Source: Metaruminococcus_A sp050943475
GTDB taxonomy: Bacteria; Bacillota; Clostridia; Oscillospirales; Ruminococcaceae
Direction of reading: 5' to 3'
Assembly: GCA_050943475.1 (NCBI GenBank)
Contig: JBMNPF010000006.1
Location: forward strand, 62,001 to 126,000
DNA length: 64,000 nt
Shown here piece by piece: positions 25,761 to 34,651 of this stretch. The position numbers and the translations under genes were made by a program. Within the stretch, counting starts at the first letter, position 1. Every line of letters starts with the position of its first letter. A model generated the notes under the pieces. That model saw only the letters and a list, made by a program, of their open reading frames with translations. It made no database searches and was not told the origin of the DNA.

Positions 25761-26618
25761 ATGAAATGTTATGAAAACCAAACCTACGACCAAGAGCGAG
25801 CGCTGTATGGAATCCGCGATGCAATGGTGAAGCACTGTACCTTTGCTGGCCCTGCCGACGGAGAGTCTGCCCTTAAGGAAACCGCGCATCTTCAAATACA
25901 GGATTGCAGCTTTCTGCTCCGTTACCCACTTTGGCATGTGAATGAGGGGGCGCTTACCGGCTGCACTATGACGGATACCTGCCGTGCAGCCCTCTGGTAT
26001 GACAACGACCTGCGGATTGAGCGCTGCGTACTTGGCGGTATCAAGGCACTGCGTGAGTGCGACCGCACGGTAATGAACACCTGTACGGTAAATTCCACCG
26101 AATTCGGCTGGTTTTGCCGCGGCCTTCGGGCAAAGGACTGCGAGTTAACGTCAGAATATCCGTTTTTATACAGCAGGGACATGGAGTTTGACAACCTGCG
26201 GATGAAAGCGAAATATTCGTTCCAATACGTTGAAAATGTGGTTATCCGCAATTCGGTTTTGGACACCAAAGACGCTTTTTGGCATGGAAAAAATATTACG
26301 GTGACAGACAGTGTTATCAAAGGGGAATACCTGGGCTGGTATTCTGAAAATATCACCTTTGTCCGCTGTAAAATCATTGGAACCCAGCCGCTTTGTTACG
26401 CCAGAGGGCTGGTGATGGAAGACTGTGAAATGGAAGAAACCGATCTCTCCTTTGAAAACAGCGATGTTCGCGCAACCATCCGCGGTGACATTCTCAGCGT
26501 GAAAAACCCCCGCAATGGCAGCATTGCAGCGGATGAAATTGGCGAGATCCGATTGGATGAATACCGCCTTCCGGGTGCTGACTGTATCATTACCGAGCGG
26601 AAAAAAGCGGGAAAATGA
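25761..26618 (+). CDS. DUF3737 family protein (predicted right-handed beta helix)
   Basis: 285 residues, the usual DUF3737 length. The repeating pattern of short strands with Cys/Asn ladders (for example IQDCSF, LTGCTM, IERCVL, VRNSVL-like VIRNSVL, VTDSVI, FVRCKI, MEDCEM) indicates a beta-solenoid of about 20-residue rungs. The function of the family is unknown; it has no visible signal peptide, so it is probably cytosolic. The ATG at 25761 is chosen because GAGGAG lies 6 bases upstream; the frame is open back to 25671 without a ribosome binding site. It stands alone between a promoter and a terminator. Confidence 0.82.
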   Translation: MKCYENQTYDQERALYGIRDAMVKHCTFAGPADGESALKETAHLQIQDCSFLLRYPLWHVNEGALTGCTMTDTCRAALWYDNDLRIERCVLGGIKALRECDRTVMNTCTVNSTEFGWFCRGLRAKDCELTSEYPFLYSRDMEFDNLRMKAKYSFQYVENVVIRNSVLDTKDAFWHGKNITVTDSVIKGEYLGWYSENITFVRCKIIGTQPLCYARGLVMEDCEMEETDLSFENSDVRATIRGDILSVKNPRNGSIAADEIGEIRLDEYRLPGADCIITERKKAGK

Positions 26619-26687
26619 AAACGAGCCTTGTTACAAGGCTCGGATACCGTGAGAGTAACATGAAGTAAATACGGTTTGAATTGCAAA

Positions 26688-26732
26688 AATCAGGCGGGCA
26701 GCAGGGAGTTTCTTTGCTGTCCGTCTGATTTT
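26688..26732. terminator. Bidirectional terminator
   Basis: AATCAGGCGGGCAGCA pairs with TGCTGTCCGTCTGATT through several wobble pairs, with T-rich flanks on both strands. It serves the DUF3737 gene and the minus-strand gene ending at 26736. A second short hairpin, CGAGCCTTGT/ACAAGGCTCG, lies at 26622-26642. Confidence 0.7.
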
Positions 26733-26735
26733 ATG

Positions 26736-27182
26736 TCAAAGGTCCTCATCTTCCAGAATGGCTTCTTCTGCGGCCAGCGTGGCGCCGCTTTGATTTGCGG
26801 CCTGGAGCAAACGTACAAACCGGACGAGTGCAATGAGAATAACGATACCACCTAAAAACGGCTCGACACAGTCCGGCTGGCGCCCCGCGGCACAGGCTTG
26901 TGCGTTGAGCGTCTCAGACTGATTCTGAAACCCCAGCAGGGAGGAAAGCACCAGCAGCGATGCGGTCAGGCGCATTGCCTCGGGTTCCCCCTGACCGGGT
27001 ACAGGGGCATCCGGGCAAAAAACGCTGGAGAGCAGCTGTTCCCGCTGAAGATCGAGCGCACCATACTGCAACAGAATTCCAATGAGGATGACACTTATGT
27101 AACGCTGCGATGTATCCAGCAGCTGGAGTTGGGCTTGAACTTCATCTGAAACTGCGCACGACGAGCGCTCTAGATGATCCAT
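26736..27182 (-). CDS. Hypothetical small membrane protein
   Basis: 148 residues, not recognised as a known family. Three hydrophobic stretches are visible, near residues 29-43 (SVILIGILLQYGALDL), 72-85 and 110-125 (FLGGIVILIALVRF). The ends are charged and the C-terminus is acidic. Two Cys in AQACAAGRQPDC lie between segments two and three. It precedes, by 69 bases on the same strand, nothing related in function that can be seen, and follows an acetyltransferase gene. The AT-poor sequence and codon pattern match the neighbours, so I take it as real. Confidence 0.55.
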   Translation of the reverse strand: MDHLERSSCAVSDEVQAQLQLLDTSQRYISVILIGILLQYGALDLQREQLLSSVFCPDAPVPGQGEPEAMRLTASLLVLSSLLGFQNQSETLNAQACAAGRQPDCVEPFLGGIVILIALVRFVRLLQAANQSGATLAAEEAILEDEDL

Positions 27183-27251
27183 AGGCTTGCCCCCTATCCG
27201 GAATCAAAGGATATTACCGTTTATTGTATGCAGGGGAACGCCAAAAGGTTC

Positions 27252-28037
27252 TTAACGGCTGGTCGAAATGTGGTATACGGGGTATTCGTGACTGAAATGG
27301 TAGCCAAGCTTTTGCGCCAATGCAAGCGAAGCGGTGTTTGCGGCATCCCAGCTTGGATACAACCCCATGTGCAGGCACTTCAAAATCAAGGCGGCGGCGC
27401 AGGCGGCAGCAAGGCCCTTGCGCCGGTATCCGGGTTTGGTATCCACTTCAATTTCAATTCCGCCGCGGTATACCGTGTAGGAGGAAGCGCCTGCAACCGG
27501 TTCGCCGTTTAAAAGCGCCGCAAAACCGAGGCCGCGCGCTTGATAATCCGCATAAGAGGAAAACTGGGAGCAGAAGTCCGCCGACCATTCCTGTGCAAGA
27601 CAGGCGTGATAAACCCTTTCTTCCATGCGCTGGATTTGGTACTCCGGTGGCACCTGCCCCACCAAAGCCCGCAACTGGTTCGGGTCGAATACATTTGGGG
27701 ATTTTTGAAGCGCATAACGTGTCTGACGCTGCCAACGCCCGGCGTGGGCGGCTTCAACCAGAGAAGCCCAGCCCGGATCCGGCGGAGCAAGAATCAGAAC
27801 GGACGAGCGATAATCGGCCGGAATATGTCCGGCCAGTTCGTATGCACCGGGGGAACGGCTGTCCCCGGCGACAAAACAGAAATCCCCGGTGATGATTTGG
27901 GCGGCTGTGGGAGCTTCGGCGGAATCGGCCCAGGCGCGGCCCATACAGCCCTGTAAGCAGGACCAAATCAGAGTTTCACCAATTCCTTGAAATAGTGGGG
28001 CAATTCCTTTCATTTGGTGAGCTTCAAGCGCAACCAT
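27252..28037 (-). CDS. GNAT-family acetyltransferase (two-domain type)
   Basis: 261 residues. The C-terminal half has the GNAT fold: FAALLNGEPVAGASSYTVYRGGIEIEVDTKPGYRRKGLA is the acetyl-CoA-binding region (key residues GYRRKGLA), followed by SWDAANTASLALAQKLGY, the classic ending. The N-terminal half is a degenerate domain seen in the GNAT_acetyltr_2 group. The start at 28037 is chosen because GGCGGTGA precedes it; the frame is open to 28175 without a site. Substrate unknown. It is probably cotranscribed with the small membrane protein downstream. Confidence 0.8.
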   Translation of the reverse strand: MVALEAHQMKGIAPLFQGIGETLIWSCLQGCMGRAWADSAEAPTAAQIITGDFCFVAGDSRSPGAYELAGHIPADYRSSVLILAPPDPGWASLVEAAHAGRWQRQTRYALQKSPNVFDPNQLRALVGQVPPEYQIQRMEERVYHACLAQEWSADFCSQFSSYADYQARGLGFAALLNGEPVAGASSYTVYRGGIEIEVDTKPGYRRKGLAAACAAALILKCLHMGLYPSWDAANTASLALAQKLGYHFSHEYPVYHISTSR

Positions 28038-28136
28038 TTCGTCACCGCCTTTTTTCCAGTTTGCACCAACTGTAACAAATACCCGGAGTTTTGTCAAGAA
28101 AGTGAAAGGTGTCTGTTCTGGTATTCCCCCAAAAAT

Positions 28137-28169
28137 AAAAAATCTCCCGGTTTTGGCCGGGAGATTTTT
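28137..28169 (-). terminator. Rho-independent terminator of the O-antigen-ligase-like gene
   Basis: AAAATCTCCCGG and CCGGGAGATTTT pair perfectly, with T-runs on both strands. Confidence 0.88.
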
Positions 28170-28175
28170 GGACAA

Positions 28176-29882
28176 CTAACTGATTAAGCGGGACGGTGGA
28201 CGCTCTTTTCCGGAGCTGTCATCCAAATGGCCGCCTACCCGCTTTGGTGGGGAATGCCCTTGTTGTTGAAAAGAATGATAAACGGGACTCATTAGAATGG
28301 GATAATGGCTTTCCCGCGGTTCAAAAACGCCGTGAGTTATGGACGGAACCGGATAAACCGGAAGCGGGAGCATACCAGGGCTCGGAAAGGATGCGGCACC
28401 GACACGCAGAGAGGCAAATCCATCCACGGTATCCTCCTGCCACTCGTATTGGGAAAGGAAGGCGGCAGTATGCCCCAAAAGCATCCAGAAAACAACGACC
28501 ATAAAGGTGATATCAAAGAGCACCGCCTTTTCAAACAGACCAAAAACGCAGTAGGCAGCCAATGCCGCGATCAAGGTAGGCAGCTCTTTCAGGTCGCTGT
28601 CCCGGTTTCTGCGCAGACAGCGAAGCAAACGCCTGCCAAACAGGAACAGGAATCCCATAAAAAGAAAGAGACCAATCAGACCGTTGGAAATTAAAATGGT
28701 GAGATAACCGTTGTGCAGGTCGCTAAACCGAAACCCTTGGAACAAATACTGTTCTCCGTATGGGATGATATTGCCTTTGCCGATTCCCATCAGCGGGAAT
28801 TTGCCGAACAAAACAAGCGATTTTTTCAGCGAATCCAAACGGCCGCTGGAGATGTCATAATCATCGGTACGCCCGATCTCAACACTGGGCGCAGCCGCTT
28901 TCTCGACGTCCGGAGAGGTCGAAGCGTTTATGACGGTAGTGTCGTCCGTGCTTGACGAAGCGGCGCTGTCTGTGTCTTCATCCTCAGCGAGAACCTGGGT
29001 TGTGGTGGTGACAAAGGTGGAGACAACGCTCTGGCAGACGGTGCGGAGCATCAGCCCAGAGCCGGCAATCAATGCACAGCACAAGACAAGTGCGACGCCG
29101 CGTGTAACGGCTTTTTTGGGAGTCAGCATCCGGCTTTCCTGGTAGAGGCGGCAGAATACATAAACGGCAATGTAAGTAATGGCGAATACCAGGGAAGAGT
29201 TGGAATCCGACAGCAGAAGGCTCAGCCCATTTGCACCAAAGCAGAGCCCCACAACCCAACGGGGAAGCACCGGCTTTCCTGTTTTAGCAGCACGGTTTCG
29301 TTTCAGCAGGATATGGCAGCATGCCATTCCGGCGACCGAAGCAAACGCTGCCAGATTAGGGTTGGTAAAGACACCGGTAAAACGGTTATCCATAATGCCG
29401 AACACATAACCGCCAAGATACAGCCGCCCGGTAGGCGCACATACGACAAAAAGCAGGCCGGCAACCGCCAGCAAGGTGCTAAGCAAGACAATAACTTTCA
29501 GGATGTGGTCAATTTCCCGTTTGACCTTTTCGCGGTTTGGGTCAGAATGCATCCCGTAAAACAGGAAAAAGCACACAGCCGCGTGATACAGCATAACAAA
29601 GTTTTCGCCGAAGTTGCTGTCAATGTGCAATACAATCGTATAAAGCCCAGCTGCAAGAAAACCAGCCAGGATAAACCCTTGCTTGATGTTACGACATGCT
29701 TTTTTGGCTAAAAACATGTCAATAAACAGAACCAGAGACCAAATTAAGATAAAAATATTTGCCGCAACGCCAATGACGTTCCAAAAATAAACGGCGCATA
29801 AGAAAAGATTGACAATATAAACCGTCCGGAAGAGGGACGGATCGTGCAGACCCTCCGAAAAGAGCCGCTTCGTAGAAACCAT
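28176..29882 (-). CDS. O-antigen ligase / polymerase-like membrane protein (Wzy_C type)
   Basis: 568 residues with about 11-12 hydrophobic segments. The ligase domain shows the family pattern in FTGVFTNPNLAAFASVAGMA and, after a long extracytoplasmic loop, SSGRLDSLKKSLVLFGKFPLMGIGKGN with SDLHNGYLTILISNGLIGL. The loop before it is Ser/Thr/Asp-rich (about residues 310-360). A Pro/Ser-rich tail of some 80 residues follows the last membrane segment. Enzymes of this class join or polymerise undecaprenyl-linked glycans, or glycosylate surface proteins or lipids. The start at 29882 has AGGAG 13 bases upstream, which is rather far; an upstream TTG (29954) has none. The gene is isolated, away from a polysaccharide cluster. 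Confidence 0.82.
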   Translation of the reverse strand: MVSTKRLFSEGLHDPSLFRTVYIVNLFLCAVYFWNVIGVAANIFILIWSLVLFIDMFLAKKACRNIKQGFILAGFLAAGLYTIVLHIDSNFGENFVMLYHAAVCFFLFYGMHSDPNREKVKREIDHILKVIVLLSTLLAVAGLLFVVCAPTGRLYLGGYVFGIMDNRFTGVFTNPNLAAFASVAGMACCHILLKRNRAAKTGKPVLPRWVVGLCFGANGLSLLLSDSNSSLVFAITYIAVYVFCRLYQESRMLTPKKAVTRGVALVLCCALIAGSGLMLRTVCQSVVSTFVTTTTQVLAEDEDTDSAASSSTDDTTVINASTSPDVEKAAAPSVEIGRTDDYDISSGRLDSLKKSLVLFGKFPLMGIGKGNIIPYGEQYLFQGFRFSDLHNGYLTILISNGLIGLFLFMGFLFLFGRRLLRCLRRNRDSDLKELPTLIAALAAYCVFGLFEKAVLFDITFMVVVFWMLLGHTAAFLSQYEWQEDTVDGFASLRVGAASFPSPGMLPLPVYPVPSITHGVFEPRESHYPILMSPVYHSFQQQGHSPPKRVGGHLDDSSGKERPPSRLIS

Positions 29883-30568
29883 GGGTACGCAACATCTCCT
29901 GCCTTGAACAATGATAACGAGAGAACATTCGTTCACTGGTATGAGTGTGTTCAAATTGTGTTAAGAACAAACGGCAATTCGTTTGTTATATATCAAACAT
30001 TTATAAAGCCACATTATGACACTACAATTACCGTTTCCGGTAACCTGTGCTATTATACCGCGTTTTTGCGGTTTTGGGAATTGCCATTTTATTTAAAATC
30101 ATTATAGCAATCGCGAGGAACTTTGTATCATTTATTGAGAAAAAATAAGCAAACCTTAATATTTTCTTTCTATTTCCTCTCAAAGAAGTAAACCAAATGA
30201 ATATGTATAAAGGTTGGGATGAATCTTAACAATTTTAAAATTTGTAAGGAACCGATAAACCTCATGAAATAATTTGTAAAAAGGAGCCAACCAAGGCAAT
30301 GCACCTAAATTATTGGCAAAAGTTGGGCTGTTCAATCACGGGGAATTTTTAAGGGAGACGTGGAGTGTTACGAGAGGAATATCGATATAGAAAGGACTTG
30401 ATTATTACAATAAACAAGTCCTTTGAGAACCAATTTAAATTAAACAGAGGAATTCATTTTTCAAAACTTTTTATTTTCACTACCTTGTTTTCGACTTTTT
30501 AATTTTTGTATCCAGTTTCAAGGCGAAGAAAGAAGCGGGGTACCTCCACACAACAAGGCCTTACAATA
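29883..30568. other. AT-rich intergenic region without a convincing gene
   Basis: About 690 bases. Visible are a palindrome at 29966-29987 (AACAAACG and CGTTTGTT around 6 bases), a second inverted repeat at 30391-30424 (AAAGGACTTG and CAAGTCCTTT around 14 bases), and two very short plus-strand frames (from 30299, 17 codons; from GTG 30365, about 45 codons) behind AAGGAG- and GGGAGA-like sites. None has a recognisable product. The upstream palindrome could be an operator for the ligase-like gene. Confidence 0.4.
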
Positions 30569-30619
30569 AAACACCTATTGATATCCTACCCACATTGGTT
30601 CGGATTTCAATAGGTGTTT
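30569..30619 (-). terminator. Long inverted repeat, probable terminator of the GGDEF gene
   Basis: The 13-base arms AAACACCTATTGA and TCAATAGGTGTTT pair perfectly around a 25-base loop. The minus strand continues with TTATT. Confidence 0.65.
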
Positions 30620-30647
30620 CATGCCATTACAGGCCGCGCCGCTATTT

Positions 30648-32459
30648 TTATTCATGATGAAGGGCAAATCCCTTCTTGGATTTTCGTTTGATAGAATACA
30701 TAGCCTGGTCGGCAGCCCGGGTAAGCGCATCGTAGGTGGAGCCGTTCTGAGGAGAAGTCGCAGCACCGATACTGGCTGAGATAAGCTGCTCGCTTCCGGG
30801 AATGTACAGCCGTTCTATGCGGCTCTGGATGGCAGCGGCTTTGTTTTTCGCAACTGCGGGATCGTTTGTGCCGGCGATAAAAACAGCAAATTCGTCTCCA
30901 CCCACCCGGGCGATCATATCGTTCGGACGGAAAACCTCACGGAGAATCTGCGCCACATTGATCAGCAAAGCATCTCCCGCAGCGTGTCCGTAAGAATCGT
31001 TCACATTTTTGAAATTATCCAAATCAATCATGAAGAAAAGCCCACGGGGATCTTTGTCAAGTTGTTTATTGATAAGTGCTTCCACCCCGCGGTTATAAAC
31101 GCCGGTAAGCGCGTCGGCAAGCGCCGCCTGCCGCAAAGTCTGTTCCCGGCCCCGCTGGTCGCTGATATCCACAAGTTTTCCGATGATCTGGCTGGGGACT
31201 TTGTCCCGGGCTTCAATGGATTTGAACTGGCAACCAAACCAACTGTATTCTCCGCCTCGGCACCGAAGCCTCACTTCCAGATAGTAGGTCTCGCCAAGCC
31301 GAAGTTGGGAGGGCTGAATAGTTGTGTGAATGTTCTCCAGATCTTCCGGATGAAGCAGATACTGCATGTAGTATTTCCCAGATCCCCCATCCAGACACTT
31401 AGCGTCCAAATCCAGCCGTTCCAGCGCGTTGGGTGTAAAGACCACTTTATTTGCAAGGACGTCATATTCAAACAACAGTGTATCATTGAACTGGGCCAGA
31501 GCGTCGTACCGCCGCTGCTGTGTTTCAAGCCGGCGCTTCTGTCGGAGCAGCAGCTTGATTAAGATTACGCAGAAAAACGCGGTCAGTATGATCAAGCATA
31601 CCCCAGCAAAGACCATGCCTCTCAAGATCATTTTTGTTTGAAGGATCACATCTGGAGAACGTGCGAATCGGACGATCCGCCAGTCATGAAAGCTCAACGA
31701 TTCCCAGGACATATAATAGTTGTTGCCCTTGCCGGAAAACCGGATGGTTTTTGCCTCGTTTTTGCCAAATGCCTGCTGAATGAACTGGACTTCGGCAGAG
31801 CCGATCCCGCCCTGAAGTGCGGATGAAAACAAATTCGCTTCGTTGGGATAAGGGGTATTCGCATAGACAATACTTCCGTCCGCTTTGGTCAGGACCGTAT
31901 ATGTTTTTTGAAACAGCGAAGTGGAATCGACACTTCCTCCGATCAGAAGATCCACGTCAATACGGGCGCGTAGCGTTCCGGACAGACCGTCGCTGTCAAA
32001 TACAGGTTGCAGTAGTACAAACGAGGAGGGGTCAGTGGTAAACGGTTGCTCGCCCAGAACAGTTATTACTTCTTTTCCAGCCAGTAGCTGCTCTGCGTAT
32101 ACCTTTTGATTGTGGGAATCCTCTGCTTCGGAGCACATCTTCAGAACCTGTGCTGCGCTTAGATAGTCGATTTGAATTGTGCTGTTCTGGATTACCAGCT
32201 CACACCCGTCTGTGGATGTGGCGGCTCCTGAGGACGACAGCATGTGCAGCAGCCGTTGAAGATCAAAGACCACCGATTCAGCATGGGCCGTCTGTTCTTG
32301 GGTGTTTTTCTCCAATTCGCTGCTTAAAACAGCGTGAAAGCGCTCGTTTAGGTGGTGCTGAAATATGGTAAAAATACTCACAACAGCAAGTATGAAAATC
32401 AAGCAACAGGTAGACAATATAAAGATTTTGTGTTTTCTATGAATTCCCTTTTTCTGCAT
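30648..32459 (-). CDS. Membrane-bound diguanylate cyclase with extracellular sensor and PAS domain
   Basis: 603 residues. One membrane segment near residues 12-32 and another near 285-305 bracket an extracellular region of about 250 residues that resembles a dCACHE sensor. A PAS-like domain follows (about 330-430, including the PAC-like GEYSWFGCQFKSI). The GGDEF domain comes from about 440, with YNRG at its start, DLDNFKNVNDSYGH, and the intact catalytic motif GGDEF. RPND lies five residues before GGDEF and forms the RxxD inhibitory site, so product feedback by c-di-GMP is expected. No EAL domain is present. It should make c-di-GMP in response to an external ligand. It is monocistronic, with its own promoter and terminator. 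Confidence 0.93.
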   Translation of the reverse strand: MQKKGIHRKHKIFILSTCCLIFILAVVSIFTIFQHHLNERFHAVLSSELEKNTQEQTAHAESVVFDLQRLLHMLSSSGAATSTDGCELVIQNSTIQIDYLSAAQVLKMCSEAEDSHNQKVYAEQLLAGKEVITVLGEQPFTTDPSSFVLLQPVFDSDGLSGTLRARIDVDLLIGGSVDSTSLFQKTYTVLTKADGSIVYANTPYPNEANLFSSALQGGIGSAEVQFIQQAFGKNEAKTIRFSGKGNNYYMSWESLSFHDWRIVRFARSPDVILQTKMILRGMVFAGVCLIILTAFFCVILIKLLLRQKRRLETQQRRYDALAQFNDTLLFEYDVLANKVVFTPNALERLDLDAKCLDGGSGKYYMQYLLHPEDLENIHTTIQPSQLRLGETYYLEVRLRCRGGEYSWFGCQFKSIEARDKVPSQIIGKLVDISDQRGREQTLRQAALADALTGVYNRGVEALINKQLDKDPRGLFFMIDLDNFKNVNDSYGHAAGDALLINVAQILREVFRPNDMIARVGGDEFAVFIAGTNDPAVAKNKAAAIQSRIERLYIPGSEQLISASIGAATSPQNGSTYDALTRAADQAMYSIKRKSKKGFALHHE

Positions 32460-32522
32460 GGTTCAGTTTCATCTTCCTTTTATGTAAACACTCACACAAA
32501 GCAATAACTTTATTTCTATTTG

Positions 32523-32551
32523 ATCATATCACGTGGAAGGCTTGCTGTCCA
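32523..32551 (-). promoter_or_regulatory. Promoter of the diguanylate cyclase gene
   Basis: Minus strand: TGGACA, 17 bases, TATGAT with TG before the -10 box, 64 bases before the ATG. Confidence 0.6.
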
Positions 32552-32570
32552 CTTAAAAGAAATTTTGTAA

Positions 32571-32605
32571 AGAAAAATCCAAGCGTTCTTATGAACGCTC
32601 GGATT
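32571..32605 (-). terminator. Second hairpin downstream of tRNA-Pro
   Basis: AATCCAAGCGTTC and GAACGCTCGGATT (one mismatch) enclose a short loop; the minus strand continues ATTTTTCTTT. Confidence 0.7.
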
Positions 32606-32662
32606 GTCTACAGGGGAACAAAGATGCCGGTTCAAACGCAGGCATCTCAGCCATGATAAAGG

Positions 32663-32697
32663 AAAGAGCCCGGAGCACGAATTGGCTCCAGGCTCTG
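32663..32697 (-). terminator. Terminator directly after tRNA-Pro
   Basis: Minus strand AGAGCCTGGAGC and GCTCCGGGCTCT pair (one mismatch) around 8 bases and are followed by TTCCTTT. Confidence 0.6.
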
Positions 32698-32699
32698 CC

Positions 32700-32776
32700 T
32701 GGTCTGAGTGACGGGACTTGAACCCACGGCCTCCACCACCCCAAGGTGGCGCGCTACCAAGCTGCGCTACACCCAG
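32700..32776 (-). tRNA. tRNA-Pro (anticodon GGG)
   Basis: A 77-base cloverleaf on the minus strand. The acceptor stem CTGGGTG/CACTCAG has one wobble. The D-arm region reads GCGC-AGCTTGGTA-GCGC, the anticodon stem CCACC/GGTGG encloses loop TTGGGGT with anticodon GGG, and the T-arm has the TTCAAGT loop. CCA is encoded. GGG reads CCC and CCU codons. Confidence 0.95.
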
Positions 32777-33039
32777 ACATATGCTGAACGAATCAGCACA
32801 AATATTATAGCACGGCTTCCGGCAAAATGCAAGAAGCAACCGTGCCCCATTTCAGGCAAAAATTTATTGTTAAAGTGAACAATTTTGAACACCTGAAACC
32901 AAAATTTTATAAAACAGATGATTTCTTTAAAATCAGGAGAATTTTAAAGAATATGTGAGATAATTGAGCTTGTCTTTTGGAAAATTCCGAAAAAATGCAA
33001 TAAAATTCTGGTTAATTCCGTTTTTTTGTGAAGTTTTTC

Positions 33040-33068
33040 TTGACTTTTTGTGAAAATACTTCTATATT
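33040..33068 (+). promoter_or_regulatory. Promoter of potABCD
   Basis: TTGACT, 17 bases, TATATT. The predicted start near 33074 leaves a leader of about 185 bases before potA. Confidence 0.7.
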
Positions 33069-33259
33069 TAAACATGATATTTTTGTATCTGTATTCAGGG
33101 TGGAGAGCTCTGAAAAAAGCACGAAAGCGTATGCGTCACTGTATTTGTTGTGCCGTGGGGTGCGGCCAGGAGATAAAGCCTTTTGCGGGCGGAGATGTCA
33201 AAAGCTTTTGTGGGTAATGTGTTTTCACACTACTTCAATCCGCAAAGGGGGATGCAATT

Positions 33260-34648
33260 ATGAATCATGATATTCTCATTGATTTAAAAGACGTGACATT
33301 CTTGTATGACGGCGAAAAGGTTCTGGATGATTTGAACCTTCAAATCCGCGATAAGGAGTTCGTTACTCTGCTTGGCCCTTCGGGCTGCGGCAAGACAACG
33401 ACGCTTCGCATTATTGGCGGGTTTCTGACGCCGCATGGTGGGGATGTCTTTTTTGATGGAAAGCGAATCAACGACCTGCCGCCGCATAAGCGTCAGGTCA
33501 ATACGGTGTTTCAGCGTTACGCGCTGTTCCCGCACCTGAATGTATATGACAACGTGGCGTTCGGCCTCAAGGTTAAAAAACTGCCCAAGGCGGAAATCCA
33601 CAAGCGCGTTACCGAGATGCTGGAGACCGTCAATTTGAGCGGCTTTGAAAAACGCAACGTTAGCCAGCTTTCCGGCGGGCAGCAGCAGCGTGTCGCCATT
33701 GCGCGCGCTTTGGTCAATTACCCGAAGGTGCTGCTTTTGGATGAACCGCTCGGCGCGCTGGATTTAAAGCTCCGCAAGGAAATGCAGCTTGAGCTTAAAC
33801 GAATTCAGCAGCAGCTTGAAATCACCTTTGTTTATGTCACCCACGACCAGGAGGAAGCCCTGACAATGTCGGACACCGTCGTTGTCATGCAGGACGGCAT
33901 TATCCAGCAGGTGGGCACCCCGCAGGACATTTACAACGAGCCGAAGAACGCTTTTGTAGCCGATTTCATTGGCGAAAGCAATATTTATGACGGCGTCATG
34001 CCGGAAGACTGTGTGGTCAAATTTGCGGGCGTTACCCTGCCCTGTGTGGACAAGGGCTTCCGCCGCAACCAGAAAGTTGACCTTGTCATCCGTCCGGAGG
34101 ACATTAAGTTCGTCGATCCGTCGGAGACCGATCTGGTTGGTACCGTCACCTCGGTTATCTTCAAGGGCGTCCATTATGAAATGGAGGTCATGGTCAACGA
34201 CCTGCTGTGGGTGGTTCACTCCACTGCGGCCAAGGCGGTGGGGGAGACGGTTGGCCTTATGGTGGATCCGTTCGATATCCACATTATGGAAAAGATGTTT
34301 GCCACCGACAAAAACTACATTGACGGTGTTGTTGTGGATGAAAACACCGTTGAATTCCTGGGCATCCGCTTTGAGCGGGAGAACCTCGGGATGACGGCCG
34401 GTACGCCGGTTTCGCTGGTGATTGACCCGGAGAACATCGAGGTTGTTTCTGAGGACAATGCAGACGCGAAGGTGTACCTGGAATCCTTAATCTACAAGGG
34501 CGCTTACAATGAGCTGATCATCTGGCTGGAGGAGACCGAGCTGATCCTTCATTCCCAGAACGACGAACAGGTTGCCACCGATATTGGCGTTAAATTCGAC
34601 TTTGATAAAATTGAAATTAAACCGGTCGGCAAGGCGAAGGAGGCGTAA
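33260..34648 (+). CDS. potA: Spermidine/putrescine ABC transporter ATPase PotA
   Basis: 462 residues, about 85 longer than Escherichia coli PotA. Walker A is GPSGCGKT (about 40-47), the signature is LSGGQQQRVAIARAL, Walker B is LLLDEPLGALD, and the H-loop is VTHDQEEA. After the ATPase come two TOBE-like modules in tandem: about residues 247-350 and 355-455. They align with each other (DGVMPEDCVVKFAGV against DGVVVDENTVEFLGI; VIRPEDIKFV against VIDPENIEVV; IFKGVHYEMEV against IYKGAYNELII). The duplication explains the extra length. TOBE domains help regulation and assembly. The ATG has GGGGGA 7 bases upstream. First gene of a complete polyamine uptake operon. Confidence 0.95.
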   Translation: MNHDILIDLKDVTFLYDGEKVLDDLNLQIRDKEFVTLLGPSGCGKTTTLRIIGGFLTPHGGDVFFDGKRINDLPPHKRQVNTVFQRYALFPHLNVYDNVAFGLKVKKLPKAEIHKRVTEMLETVNLSGFEKRNVSQLSGGQQQRVAIARALVNYPKVLLLDEPLGALDLKLRKEMQLELKRIQQQLEITFVYVTHDQEEALTMSDTVVVMQDGIIQQVGTPQDIYNEPKNAFVADFIGESNIYDGVMPEDCVVKFAGVTLPCVDKGFRRNQKVDLVIRPEDIKFVDPSETDLVGTVTSVIFKGVHYEMEVMVNDLLWVVHSTAAKAVGETVGLMVDPFDIHIMEKMFATDKNYIDGVVVDENTVEFLGIRFERENLGMTAGTPVSLVIDPENIEVVSEDNADAKVYLESLIYKGAYNELIIWLEETELILHSQNDEQVATDIGVKFDFDKIEIKPVGKAKEA

Positions 34649-34651
34649 GCA

